NCBI RefSeq assembly: GCF_040218065.1
Contig: NZ_JAVJQE010000002.1
Location: forward strand, 28,986 to 92,985
From: Marivibrio sp040218065
Lineage (GTDB): Bacteria; Pseudomonadota; Alphaproteobacteria; UBA8366; Aestuariispiraceae
Length of the DNA stretch: 64,000 nt
Direction of reading: 5' to 3'
Shown here: positions 41,390-50,351 of the stretch, in pieces
Layout: every line of letters starts with the position of its first letter
Position numbering within the stretch: position 1 is the stretch's first letter
Notes under the pieces: model-generated
The model's database searches: none
What the model was told of the DNA's origin: nothing
Seen by the model: only the letters and a program-made list of their open reading frames with translations
Translations under genes and position numbers: made by a program

Positions 41390-42826
41390 TCACCCCTTGT
41401 CCCGCCCGTAGACGTCTTCCAGCCGCTCGATGTCGTCCTCGCCGACGTAATCGCCGACCTGCACCTCGATTAGATGCAGCGGTTCGGCCCCCTTGTTTTC
41501 CAGACGATGGGTCACGCCGACCGGCACGTAGGTGGACTGATTGCGGCCGAGCACCTCGATCCGATCGCCGATCGTGACCGTGGCCTCTCCGCGCACCACG
41601 ATCCAATGCTCCGAACGGCGCGCGTGGCGCTGCAGGGACAGCCGGCCGCCCGGCTTGACGATGATCCGCTTGACCCGGAACTCGGGCTCCAGGTCGATGT
41701 CCTCGTAAGCGCCCCAGGGGCGATGGACCCGGGCGTGTTCGACCGCCTCCTTGCGTCCTTGCGCCTCCAGCTCTGCGACCAGCGTCTTCACTTCGTCCGC
41801 CCGGTCCGCGGGCGCGACCAGCACCGCGTCGCGGGTCGCCACCACGACCATCCCGTCGAGGCCGACGCCGGCGACCAAGCCGCCGCCGTCGCTGGCGACG
41901 AAACTGTCTCGGCTGTCGATCAGCGCCACATCGCCGCGCGTTGCATTGCCGTCGGCGTCCTGCGCGCCGACGGCCCGCAGCGCGGAAAAGGCGCCGAGAT
42001 CGCTCCATCCGAAGGCCGCCGGCACGACGGCGGCGCGGTCCGTTTTTTCCATGACGGCGGTGTCGATCGGCAGCGCGGGGGCCTTCGCGAAGGCCTCCTC
42101 GGGCAGCCGTGTGAAGCCGAGATCCCGCCCGGCCCCGGCCAGCGCATCCGTGCAGGCGGCCAGCACCTCCGGCGCGTGGCGCTTCAACTCCCGAAGCATC
42201 GCGTCGGCGCGGAAAACGAACATGCCGCTGTTCCAGCTGAAACCGCCGTCCGCCAGGAAGGCCTCGGCGGTCGACAGCGACGGCTTCTCGACGAAACGCT
42301 CGACCGCGAAGACGGCGTCCAGATCGTCCAGCGCGGGGCCGGCGTTGATGTAGCCGTAGCCGGTCTCGGGCCGGTCCGGCTCGATTCCGAAGACGACCAG
42401 CCACCCCAGGTCGGCGGCCGCCGCGGCCCGGTCCAGCGCCGCTCGGAACGCCTCGGGCTCGCCGATCCGGTGATCGGATGCGAGAAGGCATATCACGGTC
42501 TCAGGATCGTCTTCCGCAGCGACCAGCGCGGCGAGCGCGGCGGCGGGGGCGGTGTTGCGTCCGACCGGCTCCAGCAGCAGGGCGGCGGGCACGACCCCTA
42601 TGTCGGTCAATTGATCGGCGATGACGAAGCGGTGCAGGTCGCCGGCGATGAGGATCGGCGCCTTGAAGCGATCGGCGTCCGCCACGCGTCGGGCGGTCTG
42701 CTGCAGCAGCGTCTCCTCGCCGTCCAGCGCCAACAACTGCTTGGGCAGCGCCTTGCGCGACAACGGCCAGAGCCGCGTGCCGGAGCCGCCGGAAAGGATT
42801 ACGGGCTGCAGTTTGTCGGAGGCCAT
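41390..42826 (-). CDS. manC: Mannose-1-phosphate guanylyltransferase / mannose-6-phosphate isomerase
   Basis: A 478-residue type II bifunctional enzyme. The nucleotidyltransferase starts LQPVILSGGSGTRLWPLSRK and contains FVEKPSLSTAEAFLADGGF. The C-terminal cupin isomerase domain has KPGGRLSLQRHARRSEHWIV and the NQSTYVPVGVTHRLEN zinc-site region. It makes GDP-mannose for exopolysaccharide, LPS or alginate-like polymers. The true start is ATG 42826 (MASDKL); the frame remains open far upstream but without a homologous sequence. It converges on the methyltransferase with a 6-base gap. Confidence 0.94.
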   Translation of the reverse strand: MASDKLQPVILSGGSGTRLWPLSRKALPKQLLALDGEETLLQQTARRVADADRFKAPILIAGDLHRFVIADQLTDIGVVPAALLLEPVGRNTAPAAALAALVAAEDDPETVICLLASDHRIGEPEAFRAALDRAAAAADLGWLVVFGIEPDRPETGYGYINAGPALDDLDAVFAVERFVEKPSLSTAEAFLADGGFSWNSGMFVFRADAMLRELKRHAPEVLAACTDALAGAGRDLGFTRLPEEAFAKAPALPIDTAVMEKTDRAAVVPAAFGWSDLGAFSALRAVGAQDADGNATRGDVALIDSRDSFVASDGGGLVAGVGLDGMVVVATRDAVLVAPADRADEVKTLVAELEAQGRKEAVEHARVHRPWGAYEDIDLEPEFRVKRIIVKPGGRLSLQRHARRSEHWIVVRGEATVTIGDRIEVLGRNQSTYVPVGVTHRLENKGAEPLHLIEVQVGDYVGEDDIERLEDVYGRDKG

Positions 42827-42906
42827 CGAACGAAATGCTCGCCTTTGCAAAAGGGGGATGGGCGACGTCGGCGCGGAGAATAGCGGTGCGCGCCGGCCGC
42901 GAAAAG

Positions 42907-43866
42907 CTAACGATCGGCGGACGGCGGTCGCCCGAAGCGCTGTTTGTAGGCGCGCGCGAAATGGGCGGCCGAGGCGAAGCCGCATTTGACGGCCACGTCG
43001 ATCACCGGCTGGTCGGTCTGTTGCAGCAGCATGCGCGCGCGATCCAGGCGCAGGCGGCGATAATAGGCGCTGGGTCCGGTGTTGAGCCAGCGCTTGAACA
43101 TCCGCTCCAACTCTCGCGGGCTGGCGCCGGCGGCGTCGGCCACCTGGGGGATGGAAAGCGGCTCCTCGATTGCGCGCTCCATCGCCTCCACCGCGCGGAT
43201 CAGCCGCGGATTCGCGACGTCCAGCCGGTCGCGCAGGGCCATGCGTTGACGGTCCTGGCTCTCGCGGATTCGCGCGTAGACGAAGGTGTCGGCGCAAGCC
43301 GCCGCCAGTTCCTGCCCGTGCTGGGTGCGAATCAGGTTCAGCATCATGTCGAGCCCGGCCGTCCCGCCGGCCGACGTGAAGCGGTCGCGATCCACCGTGA
43401 ACAGGTCTTGGCGCGCCTCGACCAGCGGGAAGCGCTCGGCGAAGGTCTCAAGCTCCTCCCAATGGGTGGTCGCGCGATAGCCGTCCAGCAACCCCGCCTC
43501 CGCCAAGGCGAAGGCCCCGGTGTCGACCGCGCCCAGGCTCGCCCCGAACCGGCCGACCCGGCGCAGCCAGGTCAGGATGCCGGGTGTGATCGCCCGGTTA
43601 TGGTCGTAGCTGGCGGTGACCAGCACGGCCGGCAGGGCCGGCGCTTCGGCGAGCGCGTAGTCCACCACGCTCGCCATCCCGTTGGCGGCGCTGACGGCCT
43701 CGCCGTCTTCCGACAGGAGGCGCCACTCGTAGAGGGTTCGTCCCGCGAACAGGTTGGCGACACGCAGCGGTTCGATCGCGCTGGCGAACGCCAGAAGCGA
43801 GAACTTCGGCAGCAGCAGAAAGCCGATCCGCTGCACGGCGCCAGGGCGTTGGGGCGCGAAAAGCAT
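42907..43866 (-). CDS. GlxA-family AraC-type regulator (CdhR-like, carnitine catabolism)
   Basis: A 319-residue protein with an N-terminal DJ-1/PfpI-like domain (RIGFLLLPKFSLLAFASAIEPL, and LGAVDTGAFALAEAGLLDG with a conserved-position Thr/Gly nucleophile elbow lacking Cys) and a C-terminal AraC DNA-binding domain (VADAAGASPRELERMFKRWL and VAVKCGFASAAHFARAYKQRFG). This is the GbdR/CdhR architecture controlling glycine betaine and carnitine genes. It is divergent from the carnitine genes beginning at 44102, the classical position for their activator. ATG 43866 follows GAGGGATCGG. Confidence 0.87.
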   Translation of the reverse strand: MLFAPQRPGAVQRIGFLLLPKFSLLAFASAIEPLRVANLFAGRTLYEWRLLSEDGEAVSAANGMASVVDYALAEAPALPAVLVTASYDHNRAITPGILTWLRRVGRFGASLGAVDTGAFALAEAGLLDGYRATTHWEELETFAERFPLVEARQDLFTVDRDRFTSAGGTAGLDMMLNLIRTQHGQELAAACADTFVYARIRESQDRQRMALRDRLDVANPRLIRAVEAMERAIEEPLSIPQVADAAGASPRELERMFKRWLNTGPSAYYRRLRLDRARMLLQQTDQPVIDVAVKCGFASAAHFARAYKQRFGRPPSADR

Positions 43867-44101
43867 ATCCGATCCCTCGGGACGGCGTGAGGTCAGCTGG
43901 TCGGAAATAATCAATCAATCAACGGAAAATGTAAAACGCCGCCCGTGGATCGGCGTACGCTCTCGCCAGCTACGAAGCCGCGCGCGGCGCCCCCGTCCTG
44001 AGGAGGCGACCGACAGGCGATGCAGGCGCGCCCCTGAAGGCGAGGCCTTGAACGCCCGATCGACCCCCGTCGCGCGGACGAAACGAGAAGGAAGAGGCCC
44101 G

Positions 44102-44992
44102 ATGAACAAGGACGTGGTGATCACCTGCGCCGTCACCGGCTCCGGCGCGACGCAGGACAAGCACCCCGATTTGCCGAAGACGCCTCGGCAGATCGCCGAC
44201 AGCGCGATCGAGGCCGCCAAGGCGGGCGCCGCGATCGTCCACATTCATGTGCGCGACGACGACGGGACGCCGTGCCGCGACCCGGGCAAATTCGAGGAGG
44301 TGTGCGAGCTGATCCGCGCCTCCGATACGGACGTGGTGCTGAACCTGACCGCCGGCATGGGCGGCGACCTGACGCTCGGCCCGCCGGACGATCCGATGCG
44401 CATCGACGAGGCCGCGACCGACATGGCCCCGGCCCATGAACGCCTTGAGCATGTGCGCCGCTGCATGCCGGAGATCTGCACGCTCGATTGCGGCACGATG
44501 AATTTCGGCCACGGCGACTACATCATGACCAACACCACCTCGATGTTGTTCGCGCTGGCCAAGGAGATCCAGGAGCTCGGCGTGAAGCCGGAGATCGAGG
44601 CCTTCGACACCGGTAACATCGTCCATGCGCAGGAGCTGATCGACGAAGGGCTGATCGACGAGCCGCCGCTTTTCCAGCTGTGCCTCGGCATCCCCTACGG
44701 CGCGCCGGCTTCCACCACCTCGATGAAGGCGATGGCGGAGATGCTGCCGAAGGGCTCCAACTGGTCGGCGTTCGGCATCAGCCGGATGCAGATGCCGATG
44801 GTGGCGCAGGCCGCGCTGTTGGGCGGCAACGTGCGCGTCGGCCTCGAGGACAATCTTTATCTTGAGCGCGGCGTCTTCGCCTCCAACGCGGACCTGGTCG
44901 CCAAGGCGCGCCGGATCCTGGAGCTGATGGGCGCGCGCGTCTGCACCCCGGACGAGGCGCGCGAGCGGTTCGCCCTCAAGAAGCATCGCTGA
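44102..44992 (+). CDS. BKACE family beta-keto acid cleavage enzyme (dehydrocarnitine cleavage)
   Basis: A 296-residue member of the 3-keto-5-aminohexanoate cleavage enzyme family, Zn-dependent: ITCAVTGSGATQDKHPDLPK, AAIVHIHVRDDDGTPCRD (metal His pair), LDCGTMNFG and KPEIEAFDTGN. Next to L-carnitine dehydrogenase it should condense 3-dehydrocarnitine with acetyl-CoA to give betainyl-CoA and acetoacetate, as known for carnitine-linked BKACE enzymes. A strong AGGAAGAGG precedes ATG 44102. It is the first gene of the rightward carnitine operon, divergent from the GlxA-type regulator. Confidence 0.92.
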   Translation: MNKDVVITCAVTGSGATQDKHPDLPKTPRQIADSAIEAAKAGAAIVHIHVRDDDGTPCRDPGKFEEVCELIRASDTDVVLNLTAGMGGDLTLGPPDDPMRIDEAATDMAPAHERLEHVRRCMPEICTLDCGTMNFGHGDYIMTNTTSMLFALAKEIQELGVKPEIEAFDTGNIVHAQELIDEGLIDEPPLFQLCLGIPYGAPASTTSMKAMAEMLPKGSNWSAFGISRMQMPMVAQAALLGGNVRVGLEDNLYLERGVFASNADLVAKARRILELMGARVCTPDEARERFALKKHR

Positions 44993-45018
44993 ACGCGGCA
45001 TACGGAAAGGCTAAGCGC

Positions 45019-45996
45019 ATGGCTGAAATCAAGACCGTCGGCCTGATCGGCGGCGGCGTCATCGGCGCCGGCTGGGCGGCGCGCTGCCTGGCGCGCGGGC
45101 TGGACGTCGTCGCCTGGGACCCGGCGCCGGAAGGTGCGGCCGTCCTGCGCGCCAAGGTGGCCAACGCCTGGCCGGCCTTGGAGAAAATGGGCCTCGCCGA
45201 CGGCGCCGCGCAGGATCGCCTGCAGACGCTGCAAAGCCTGGAGGCCGTCGCGGAGGCCGCGGATTTCGTGCAGGAATCCGCGCCGGAGCGGCTGGAGGTC
45301 AAGATCGACGTCCACCGCCGGATCGACGCCGCCGCGCGCCCCGAGGTTCCGATCGCAAGCTCCACGTCCGGGCTGTTGCCAAGCGATTTCCAGGCGGAGT
45401 GCGCGCATCCCGGCCGCGTCTTCGTGGGTCATCCCTTCAATCCGGTCTATCTCCTGCCGTTGGTCGAGGTGCTGGGCGGCGCGAAGACCGACGCCGCCGT
45501 GCTGGACCGCGCCGAGGCCTTCTACCGATCGATCGGCATGCACCCCTTGCGGGTGCGCACCGAGATCGAGGGCTTCCTGTCCGACCGACTGCAGGAGGCG
45601 CTGTGGCGCGAGAACCTGCACATGGTCGCCGACGGCGTCGCCACGACGGGCGAGTTGGACGACGCCATCGTCTACGGCCCGGGCCTGCGTTGGGCGTTCA
45701 TGGGGGTCAACAAGACCTTCGCGCTGGCCGGCGGCGAGCAGGGCATGCGTCATTTCATGGAGCAGTTCGGGCCCGCGCTGAAGCTGCCCTGGACGAAGCT
45801 TGAGGCGCCCGAGCTGACCGAAGATCTGATCGACCGCATGGTCGACGGCACGACCGAGCAGCTGGGCGGCGCGTCGATCCGCGAGATGGAGCGGCTGCGC
45901 GACGATTGCCTGATCGAGATCATGCGCGCGCTGGCCAAGTATCGCGAAGGCGCCGGGCGCCTGCTGGCCGAGCGCGCCGAGAGCGAAGGGAGTTGA
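45019..45996 (+). CDS. lcdH: L-carnitine 3-dehydrogenase
   Basis: A 325-residue NAD-dependent dehydrogenase of the 3-hydroxyacyl-CoA dehydrogenase fold. GLIGGGVIGAGWAARCLARG, DFVQESAPERLEVK, IASSTSGLLPSDF, VFVGHPFNPVYLLPLVEV (catalytic His) and LRWAFMGVNKTFALAGGEQG closely match remembered Pseudomonas L-carnitine dehydrogenase. It oxidises L-carnitine to 3-dehydrocarnitine. Some alphaproteobacterial versions carry a fused thioesterase domain; this one does not. GGAAAGG lies upstream of the ATG. It sits 26 bases after the BKACE gene. Confidence 0.92.
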   Translation: MAEIKTVGLIGGGVIGAGWAARCLARGLDVVAWDPAPEGAAVLRAKVANAWPALEKMGLADGAAQDRLQTLQSLEAVAEAADFVQESAPERLEVKIDVHRRIDAAARPEVPIASSTSGLLPSDFQAECAHPGRVFVGHPFNPVYLLPLVEVLGGAKTDAAVLDRAEAFYRSIGMHPLRVRTEIEGFLSDRLQEALWRENLHMVADGVATTGELDDAIVYGPGLRWAFMGVNKTFALAGGEQGMRHFMEQFGPALKLPWTKLEAPELTEDLIDRMVDGTTEQLGGASIREMERLRDDCLIEIMRALAKYREGAGRLLAERAESEGS

Positions 45997-46003
45997 CCGA
46001 ACC

Positions 46004-47164
46004 ATGGATTTCGCCCTGAGCGACGAGCAGCGGATGCTGATCGAGACGGCGCGCCGTTTCGTGGAGGAGGAGCTCTATCCGCACGAGCGCACCGTCGAGG
46101 AGACCGACGACGTGCCGAAGGAGGTCGCAGACGAGATCAAGCGCAAGTCGATGGAGCTCGGCCTCTACGCGGCCGCGATGCCGGCGGAGCTCGGCGGCGG
46201 CGGGCTCGATACGCTCTCCATGTCGATGCTGGATCGGGAGCTGGGGCGCGCCTCCTACGCGCTGCATTATCTCGTCTATCGGCCCTCCAACATCCTGCAG
46301 GCCTGCGTCGGCGACCAGCGGGAGAAGTACCTCTATCCCTGCATCAACGGCGAGAAAGTTGATTGCCTGGCCATGACCGAGCCCGGCGCGGGTTCGGACG
46401 TGCGCGGCATGAAGTGCAAGGCCGAGCGGGACGGGGACGACTTCGTCATCAACGGCACGAAACACTTCATCAGCCACGCCGACTGGGCCGACTTCGTGAT
46501 CCTGATGGCGGCGACCGGCGAGGAGGAAGGACCGCGCGGTCCGCGCAAAAAGATCACCACCTTCCTGGTCGACATGGGGACGCCGGGCTTCACGGTGCGG
46601 CCCGGCTATAAGAACGTCTCCATGCGGGGCTATCACAACTTCATCCTGGAGTTCGACGATTGTCGCGTCCCCGCTTCGCAGGTGCTGGGCGAGGTCGACA
46701 AGGGCTTCGACGTCGCCAACGACTGGCTGGGGGCGACGCGGCTGCAGGTGGCCGCGACCAGCCTGGGACGCTGCGACCGCGCGCTGGAACTGGCGACGAG
46801 CTGGGCGGCCGAGCGCAAACAGTTCGGGCAGCAGATCGGCAAGTTCCAGGGCGTCAGCTTCAAGCTCGCCGACATGGCGTTGAAGCTGAAATCGGCGGAG
46901 TTGCTGACCTATGAGGCCGCCTGGAAGCACGATCAGGGGATCATGACCGACAGCGAGGCCGCGATGGCCAAGCTGGCGGCGACGGAGGCGCTGGCCTTCA
47001 TCGCCGACGAGGCGATCCAGATCCACGGCGGCATGGGGCTGATGAACGAGTTGCCGCTGGAGATGATCTGGCGCGACGCCCGCCTCGAGCGCATCTGGGA
47101 AGGGACGTCCGAGATCCAGCGCCACATCATCTCGCGCGGGCTGTTGCGCCCGCTCGGCGGCTGA
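46004..47164 (+). CDS. Acyl-CoA dehydrogenase (probable gamma-butyrobetainyl-CoA dehydrogenase)
   Basis: A 386-residue acyl-CoA dehydrogenase of standard size. LAMTEPGAGSDVRGMKCKA is the flavin/substrate segment, ERKQFGQQIGKFQGVSFKLA the central helix, IHGGMGLMNELPLEMIWRD precedes the catalytic Glu in IWEGTSEIQRHI. In this context the likely substrate is gamma-butyrobetainyl-CoA, giving crotonobetainyl-CoA for CaiD; that assignment is from context only. It starts 7 bases after lcdH. Confidence 0.9.
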   Translation: MDFALSDEQRMLIETARRFVEEELYPHERTVEETDDVPKEVADEIKRKSMELGLYAAAMPAELGGGGLDTLSMSMLDRELGRASYALHYLVYRPSNILQACVGDQREKYLYPCINGEKVDCLAMTEPGAGSDVRGMKCKAERDGDDFVINGTKHFISHADWADFVILMAATGEEEGPRGPRKKITTFLVDMGTPGFTVRPGYKNVSMRGYHNFILEFDDCRVPASQVLGEVDKGFDVANDWLGATRLQVAATSLGRCDRALELATSWAAERKQFGQQIGKFQGVSFKLADMALKLKSAELLTYEAAWKHDQGIMTDSEAAMAKLAATEALAFIADEAIQIHGGMGLMNELPLEMIWRDARLERIWEGTSEIQRHIISRGLLRPLGG

Positions 47165-47180
47165 CGGCGAAGGCGGGTCG

Positions 47181-49256
47181 ATGATGGGGCGTCTCGCCCG
47201 GTTCCTGAGCCCGAAGCGCATCGCCGTCGTCGGGGGGCGCGAATGCGGCGTGGCGATCGAGCAATGCCGCCGCGCCGGCTTTGCGGGCGCGTTCGAGGCC
47301 GTGCATCCCCAACGCGACGACCTCGCCGGGGTTCCTTGCGTGCGCAGCGTCGAGGACTTGTCGGAACCGCCCGACGCGGTCTTCTTGGCCGTGCCGCCGG
47401 AGGCCTCGATCGAGCAGGTGCGCCGCCTGGCCGCAATCGGCGCGGGCGGCGTCGTCTGCTACGCCGCCGGCTTCAAGGAGGCGGGCGAGGCGGGCGCCGC
47501 CTTGCAGGCGGAGTTGGTCGAGGCGGCGGGCGCCATGCCGATCCTGGGGCCGAACTGCTACGGCCTGTTGAACTATCTGGACGGCGTGGCGCTGTGGCCC
47601 GACGTTCACGGCGGCGCGCGGGTCGAGCGCGGCGTTGCGATCGTCGCGCAGTCCGGCAATCTCGGCATCAACTTCACGTTGCAGGACCGCTCGCTGCCGA
47701 TCTCGCACGTAGTCAGCATCGGCAACGCGGCCCAGATCCAAGCGCCTGAGTTGATTGAAGCGTTCGCCGACGATCCGCGCGTCAGCGCCATCGGCCTGCA
47801 TCTGGAAAGCGTCCAAGGCGGCGCTGCGCGCTTCGCCGAGGCGGTGCGCGCGGCGCAGCGCGCCGGCAAGCCGATCGTGGTGTTGAAGACCGGGCGCTCG
47901 GCCGCGGGCGCGCGCGCGACGTTGAGCCACACCAGCTCGATGGCCGGCGGCGCGGCCGCGTTCGATGCGCTGCTGGACCGCCTCGGCGCGCCCCAGGCGC
48001 ACGGCGTCCCGGGCTTTCTGGAGACGCTGAAGCTGCTGCACGTCGTTGGTCCGCTGCCCGCCGCCCGGGTCGTGTGCATCAGCTGCTCAGGCGGCGAGGC
48101 GGCGTTGTCAGCGGATGCGGCCGAGCGGCTGGGCGTCGAGACGCCCGCGCTCGGCGCCGCCTCACAGAGCAAACTTTCCACGGTGCTGGGCGCCCACGTC
48201 GCGATCGACAATCCGCTCGACTACCACACCTACATCTGGCTCGATCAGGCGGCGCAGACCGCCTGCTTTACGGCTGCGTTGGAGGCCCCGTCGGTCGAGG
48301 CGGGGATCGTCATTCTGGACTATCCGCGGGCGGAGGCGGGCGACAACCGCGGCTGGGATATGGCGGTCGACGCGGCGATCAGCGCGGCCCGCGCGACGGG
48401 CACGCCGACGCTGGTCGCGCCGACGCTTTCGGAATCGCTGCCGGGCGGCGTGCGCGAGAAACTGATGGCGGCGGGCGTCGCGCCGATTCAGGGGGTCGAC
48501 GAAGCGTTGGCGGCGATCGCCGCGGCGGCGACCGTCGCGCGCGGCTTTGCCGAGGCCGCGGCGGGCGACGTCTTTCAGCCGCTGGCCGCGCCCGCCGAGA
48601 CCGGCGGCGGCGTCGCGCTGGACGAATGGCGGGCGAAGAAGCGTCTGGCCGCGGCCGGTCTGACGGTCCCGGACGGCGTCTTGGCGGCCGATGCGACGGA
48701 AGCGGTGGCGGCGGCGGAGGCGCTCGGCTATCCGGTCGTGCTCAAGGCGGTCTCCGCGACGCTGCTGCATAAGAGCGAGGCGGGCGGCGTCGCTCTCAAC
48801 CTGACGGACGCTGACGCCGTGGCGGCGGCGGCCGCCCGCATGGCGGGCGTCGGCGAGCGTTTTCTGGTGGAGCGCATGATCGACGGCGCGGCGGCCGAGA
48901 TGATCTTGGGTCTCGTCCCCGACGCGCAGGCGGGCTGGATGCTGATGATCGGCTCGGGCGGGGTGACGGCCGAACTGTTGGGCGACCGCGCGCTGATCCC
49001 GCTGCCGGCCCGGGTCGAGGATGTGGAGCGCGCGCTCGACCGGCTGGCCCTGGCGCCGCTGCTGGCGGGATATCGCGGACGCCCGGCGGCCGATCGGGCC
49101 GCTGTGGTGCAGGCGGCGCTTGCGCTCGCCCGTTTCGGCGAAGCGGAAGGCGGCCGTCTGATCGATTGCGAAATCAACCCTCTGATCGTGCGCGAGGCCG
49201 GCCGCGGGGCCGTGGCCGCGGACGCCCTGATCCTCTTCCGCGAAGGAGACGCGTGA
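47181..49256 (+). CDS. ADP-forming acyl-CoA ligase (fused alpha-beta), probable betaine-acid CoA ligase
   Basis: A 691-residue NDP-forming acyl-CoA synthetase: N-terminal CoA-binding Rossmann domain (SPKRIAVVGGRECGVAIEQ), succinyl-CoA-ligase-like domain (MPILGPNCYGLLNY, IVAQSGNLGINFTLQD, LSHTSSMAGGAAAFDALL), and a C-terminal ATP-grasp half (YPVVLKAVSATLLHKSEAGG, LVERMIDGAAAEMILG, IDCEINPLIV). It probably activates gamma-butyrobetaine or carnitine with CoA. Because ADP-forming ligases are readily reversible it might also release carnitine from carnitinyl-CoA. It overlaps caiD by one base (TGATG). Confidence 0.9.
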   Translation: MMGRLARFLSPKRIAVVGGRECGVAIEQCRRAGFAGAFEAVHPQRDDLAGVPCVRSVEDLSEPPDAVFLAVPPEASIEQVRRLAAIGAGGVVCYAAGFKEAGEAGAALQAELVEAAGAMPILGPNCYGLLNYLDGVALWPDVHGGARVERGVAIVAQSGNLGINFTLQDRSLPISHVVSIGNAAQIQAPELIEAFADDPRVSAIGLHLESVQGGAARFAEAVRAAQRAGKPIVVLKTGRSAAGARATLSHTSSMAGGAAAFDALLDRLGAPQAHGVPGFLETLKLLHVVGPLPAARVVCISCSGGEAALSADAAERLGVETPALGAASQSKLSTVLGAHVAIDNPLDYHTYIWLDQAAQTACFTAALEAPSVEAGIVILDYPRAEAGDNRGWDMAVDAAISAARATGTPTLVAPTLSESLPGGVREKLMAAGVAPIQGVDEALAAIAAAATVARGFAEAAAGDVFQPLAAPAETGGGVALDEWRAKKRLAAAGLTVPDGVLAADATEAVAAAEALGYPVVLKAVSATLLHKSEAGGVALNLTDADAVAAAAARMAGVGERFLVERMIDGAAAEMILGLVPDAQAGWMLMIGSGGVTAELLGDRALIPLPARVEDVERALDRLALAPLLAGYRGRPAADRAAVVQAALALARFGEAEGGRLIDCEINPLIVREAGRGAVAADALILFREGDA

Positions 49257-50041
49257 TGACCGACAGCCTGAAGATTTCCGAATATGACGGAATCCTCGAA
49301 GTCATGGTGGACCGGCCCAAGGCCAACGCCATCGACAACGCCACCAGCCGCGCGATGGGCGAGACCTTCGCGCGCTTTCGCGACGATCCCGACCTCCGGG
49401 TCGCCATCGTCACCGGCGGGGGGGAGAAGTTCTTCTCCGCGGGCTGGGATCTGAAGGAGGCGGCGGCCGGCAACGCCGAGTATGAGGATGATTACGGCGT
49501 GGGCGGCTTCGGCGGCCTGCAGGAGCTGCCGGGCCTGAACAAGCCGGTGATCGGCGCGATCAACGGCATGGCCGTCGGCGGCGGCTTCGAGATCGCGCTG
49601 TGCTGCGATATTCTGATCGCGGCCGACCACGCGCGCTTCGCGCTGCCGGAGATCAATGTCGGCGTGCTGGCCGACGGCGCCTCGATCAAGCTGCCGAAAC
49701 GCATCCCCTACCACATCGCAATGGACATGCTGCTGACCGGCCGGTGGATGGAGACCGACGAGGCGAAGCATTGGGGCCTGATCAACGAGGCCGTGCCGGC
49801 CGAGGGTCTGCTGCCGCGCGCCCGCGAGATCGCGCGACTGCTGGCCGACGGGCCGCCGCTCGTCTTCGCCTGCATCAAGGAGGTCGCGCGCGAGACGGCG
49901 ACCTTGAAGACCCAAGAGTCGTTCGACCTGCTGAAAAGCCACAAGCTGCCGGCCTACGTGGCCATGCTGGAAAGCGAGGACGCGAAGGAAGGGCCTCGCG
50001 CCTTCGCGGAGAAGCGCAAGCCGAACTGGAAGGGGCGGTAA
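49256..50041 (+). CDS. caiD: Crotonobetainyl-CoA hydratase (CaiD-like)
   Basis: A 261-residue crotonase, exactly the length of E. coli CaiD and matching it through DRPKANAIDNATSRAMGE, FRDDPDLRVAIVTGGGEKFF, SAGWDLKEAAAGNAEY, VGGGFEIALCCD and SEDAKEGPRAFAEKRKP. Both catalytic Glu positions (GGGFEIAL and ALPEINVG) are kept. It adds water to crotonobetainyl-CoA to form L-carnitinyl-CoA. It closes the carnitine operon. Start codon overlaps the ligase stop. Confidence 0.93.
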   Translation: MTDSLKISEYDGILEVMVDRPKANAIDNATSRAMGETFARFRDDPDLRVAIVTGGGEKFFSAGWDLKEAAAGNAEYEDDYGVGGFGGLQELPGLNKPVIGAINGMAVGGGFEIALCCDILIAADHARFALPEINVGVLADGASIKLPKRIPYHIAMDMLLTGRWMETDEAKHWGLINEAVPAEGLLPRAREIARLLADGPPLVFACIKEVARETATLKTQESFDLLKSHKLPAYVAMLESEDAKEGPRAFAEKRKPNWKGR

Positions 50042-50054
50042 GCGGGACCGCGCT

Positions 50055-50252
50055 TCAGCGCGGGTCCACCGCCACCAAGGTCACGCCGAGCGTGCGCTCC
50101 AGCTCCTGCACGCGGCTCAGCGCCGGCGGATCGATCTCGGCCGGCTTCAGCGTCACCGGCTCCACCGCGATCAGCGGGCGGCCGATCTCGCTCTCCAGCG
50201 CCTTGATGGCCTGCAGCTTGTCGTCCTCGATATTGGCGTAGGCGTAATACAT
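50055..50252 (-). CDS. Small conserved hypothetical protein (65 residues)
   Basis: ATG 50252 follows CGGGAGAGCGCG, a good ribosome-binding site. The 65-residue product is soluble and helical-looking: MYYAYANIEDDKLQAIKALE, then RPLIAVEPVTLKPAEIDPPA and VQELERTLGVTLVAVDP. An internal similarity between KLQAIKALESEIGRPLIAVEP and RVQELERTLGVTLVAVDP suggests a duplicated helix-strand unit. Function unknown; I recall similar small proteins in alphaproteobacteria. It converges on caiD. Confidence 0.72.
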   Translation of the reverse strand: MYYAYANIEDDKLQAIKALESEIGRPLIAVEPVTLKPAEIDPPALSRVQELERTLGVTLVAVDPR

Positions 50253-50351
50253 CGCGCTCTCCCGTTCATCTCTCCCGGCCGTGCTCCGGCCGGAGCGAGC
50301 TCTCTGCAGCCTTATACGGCGGGAGTCGCGTTTCCGGATTATGACGGCGGT

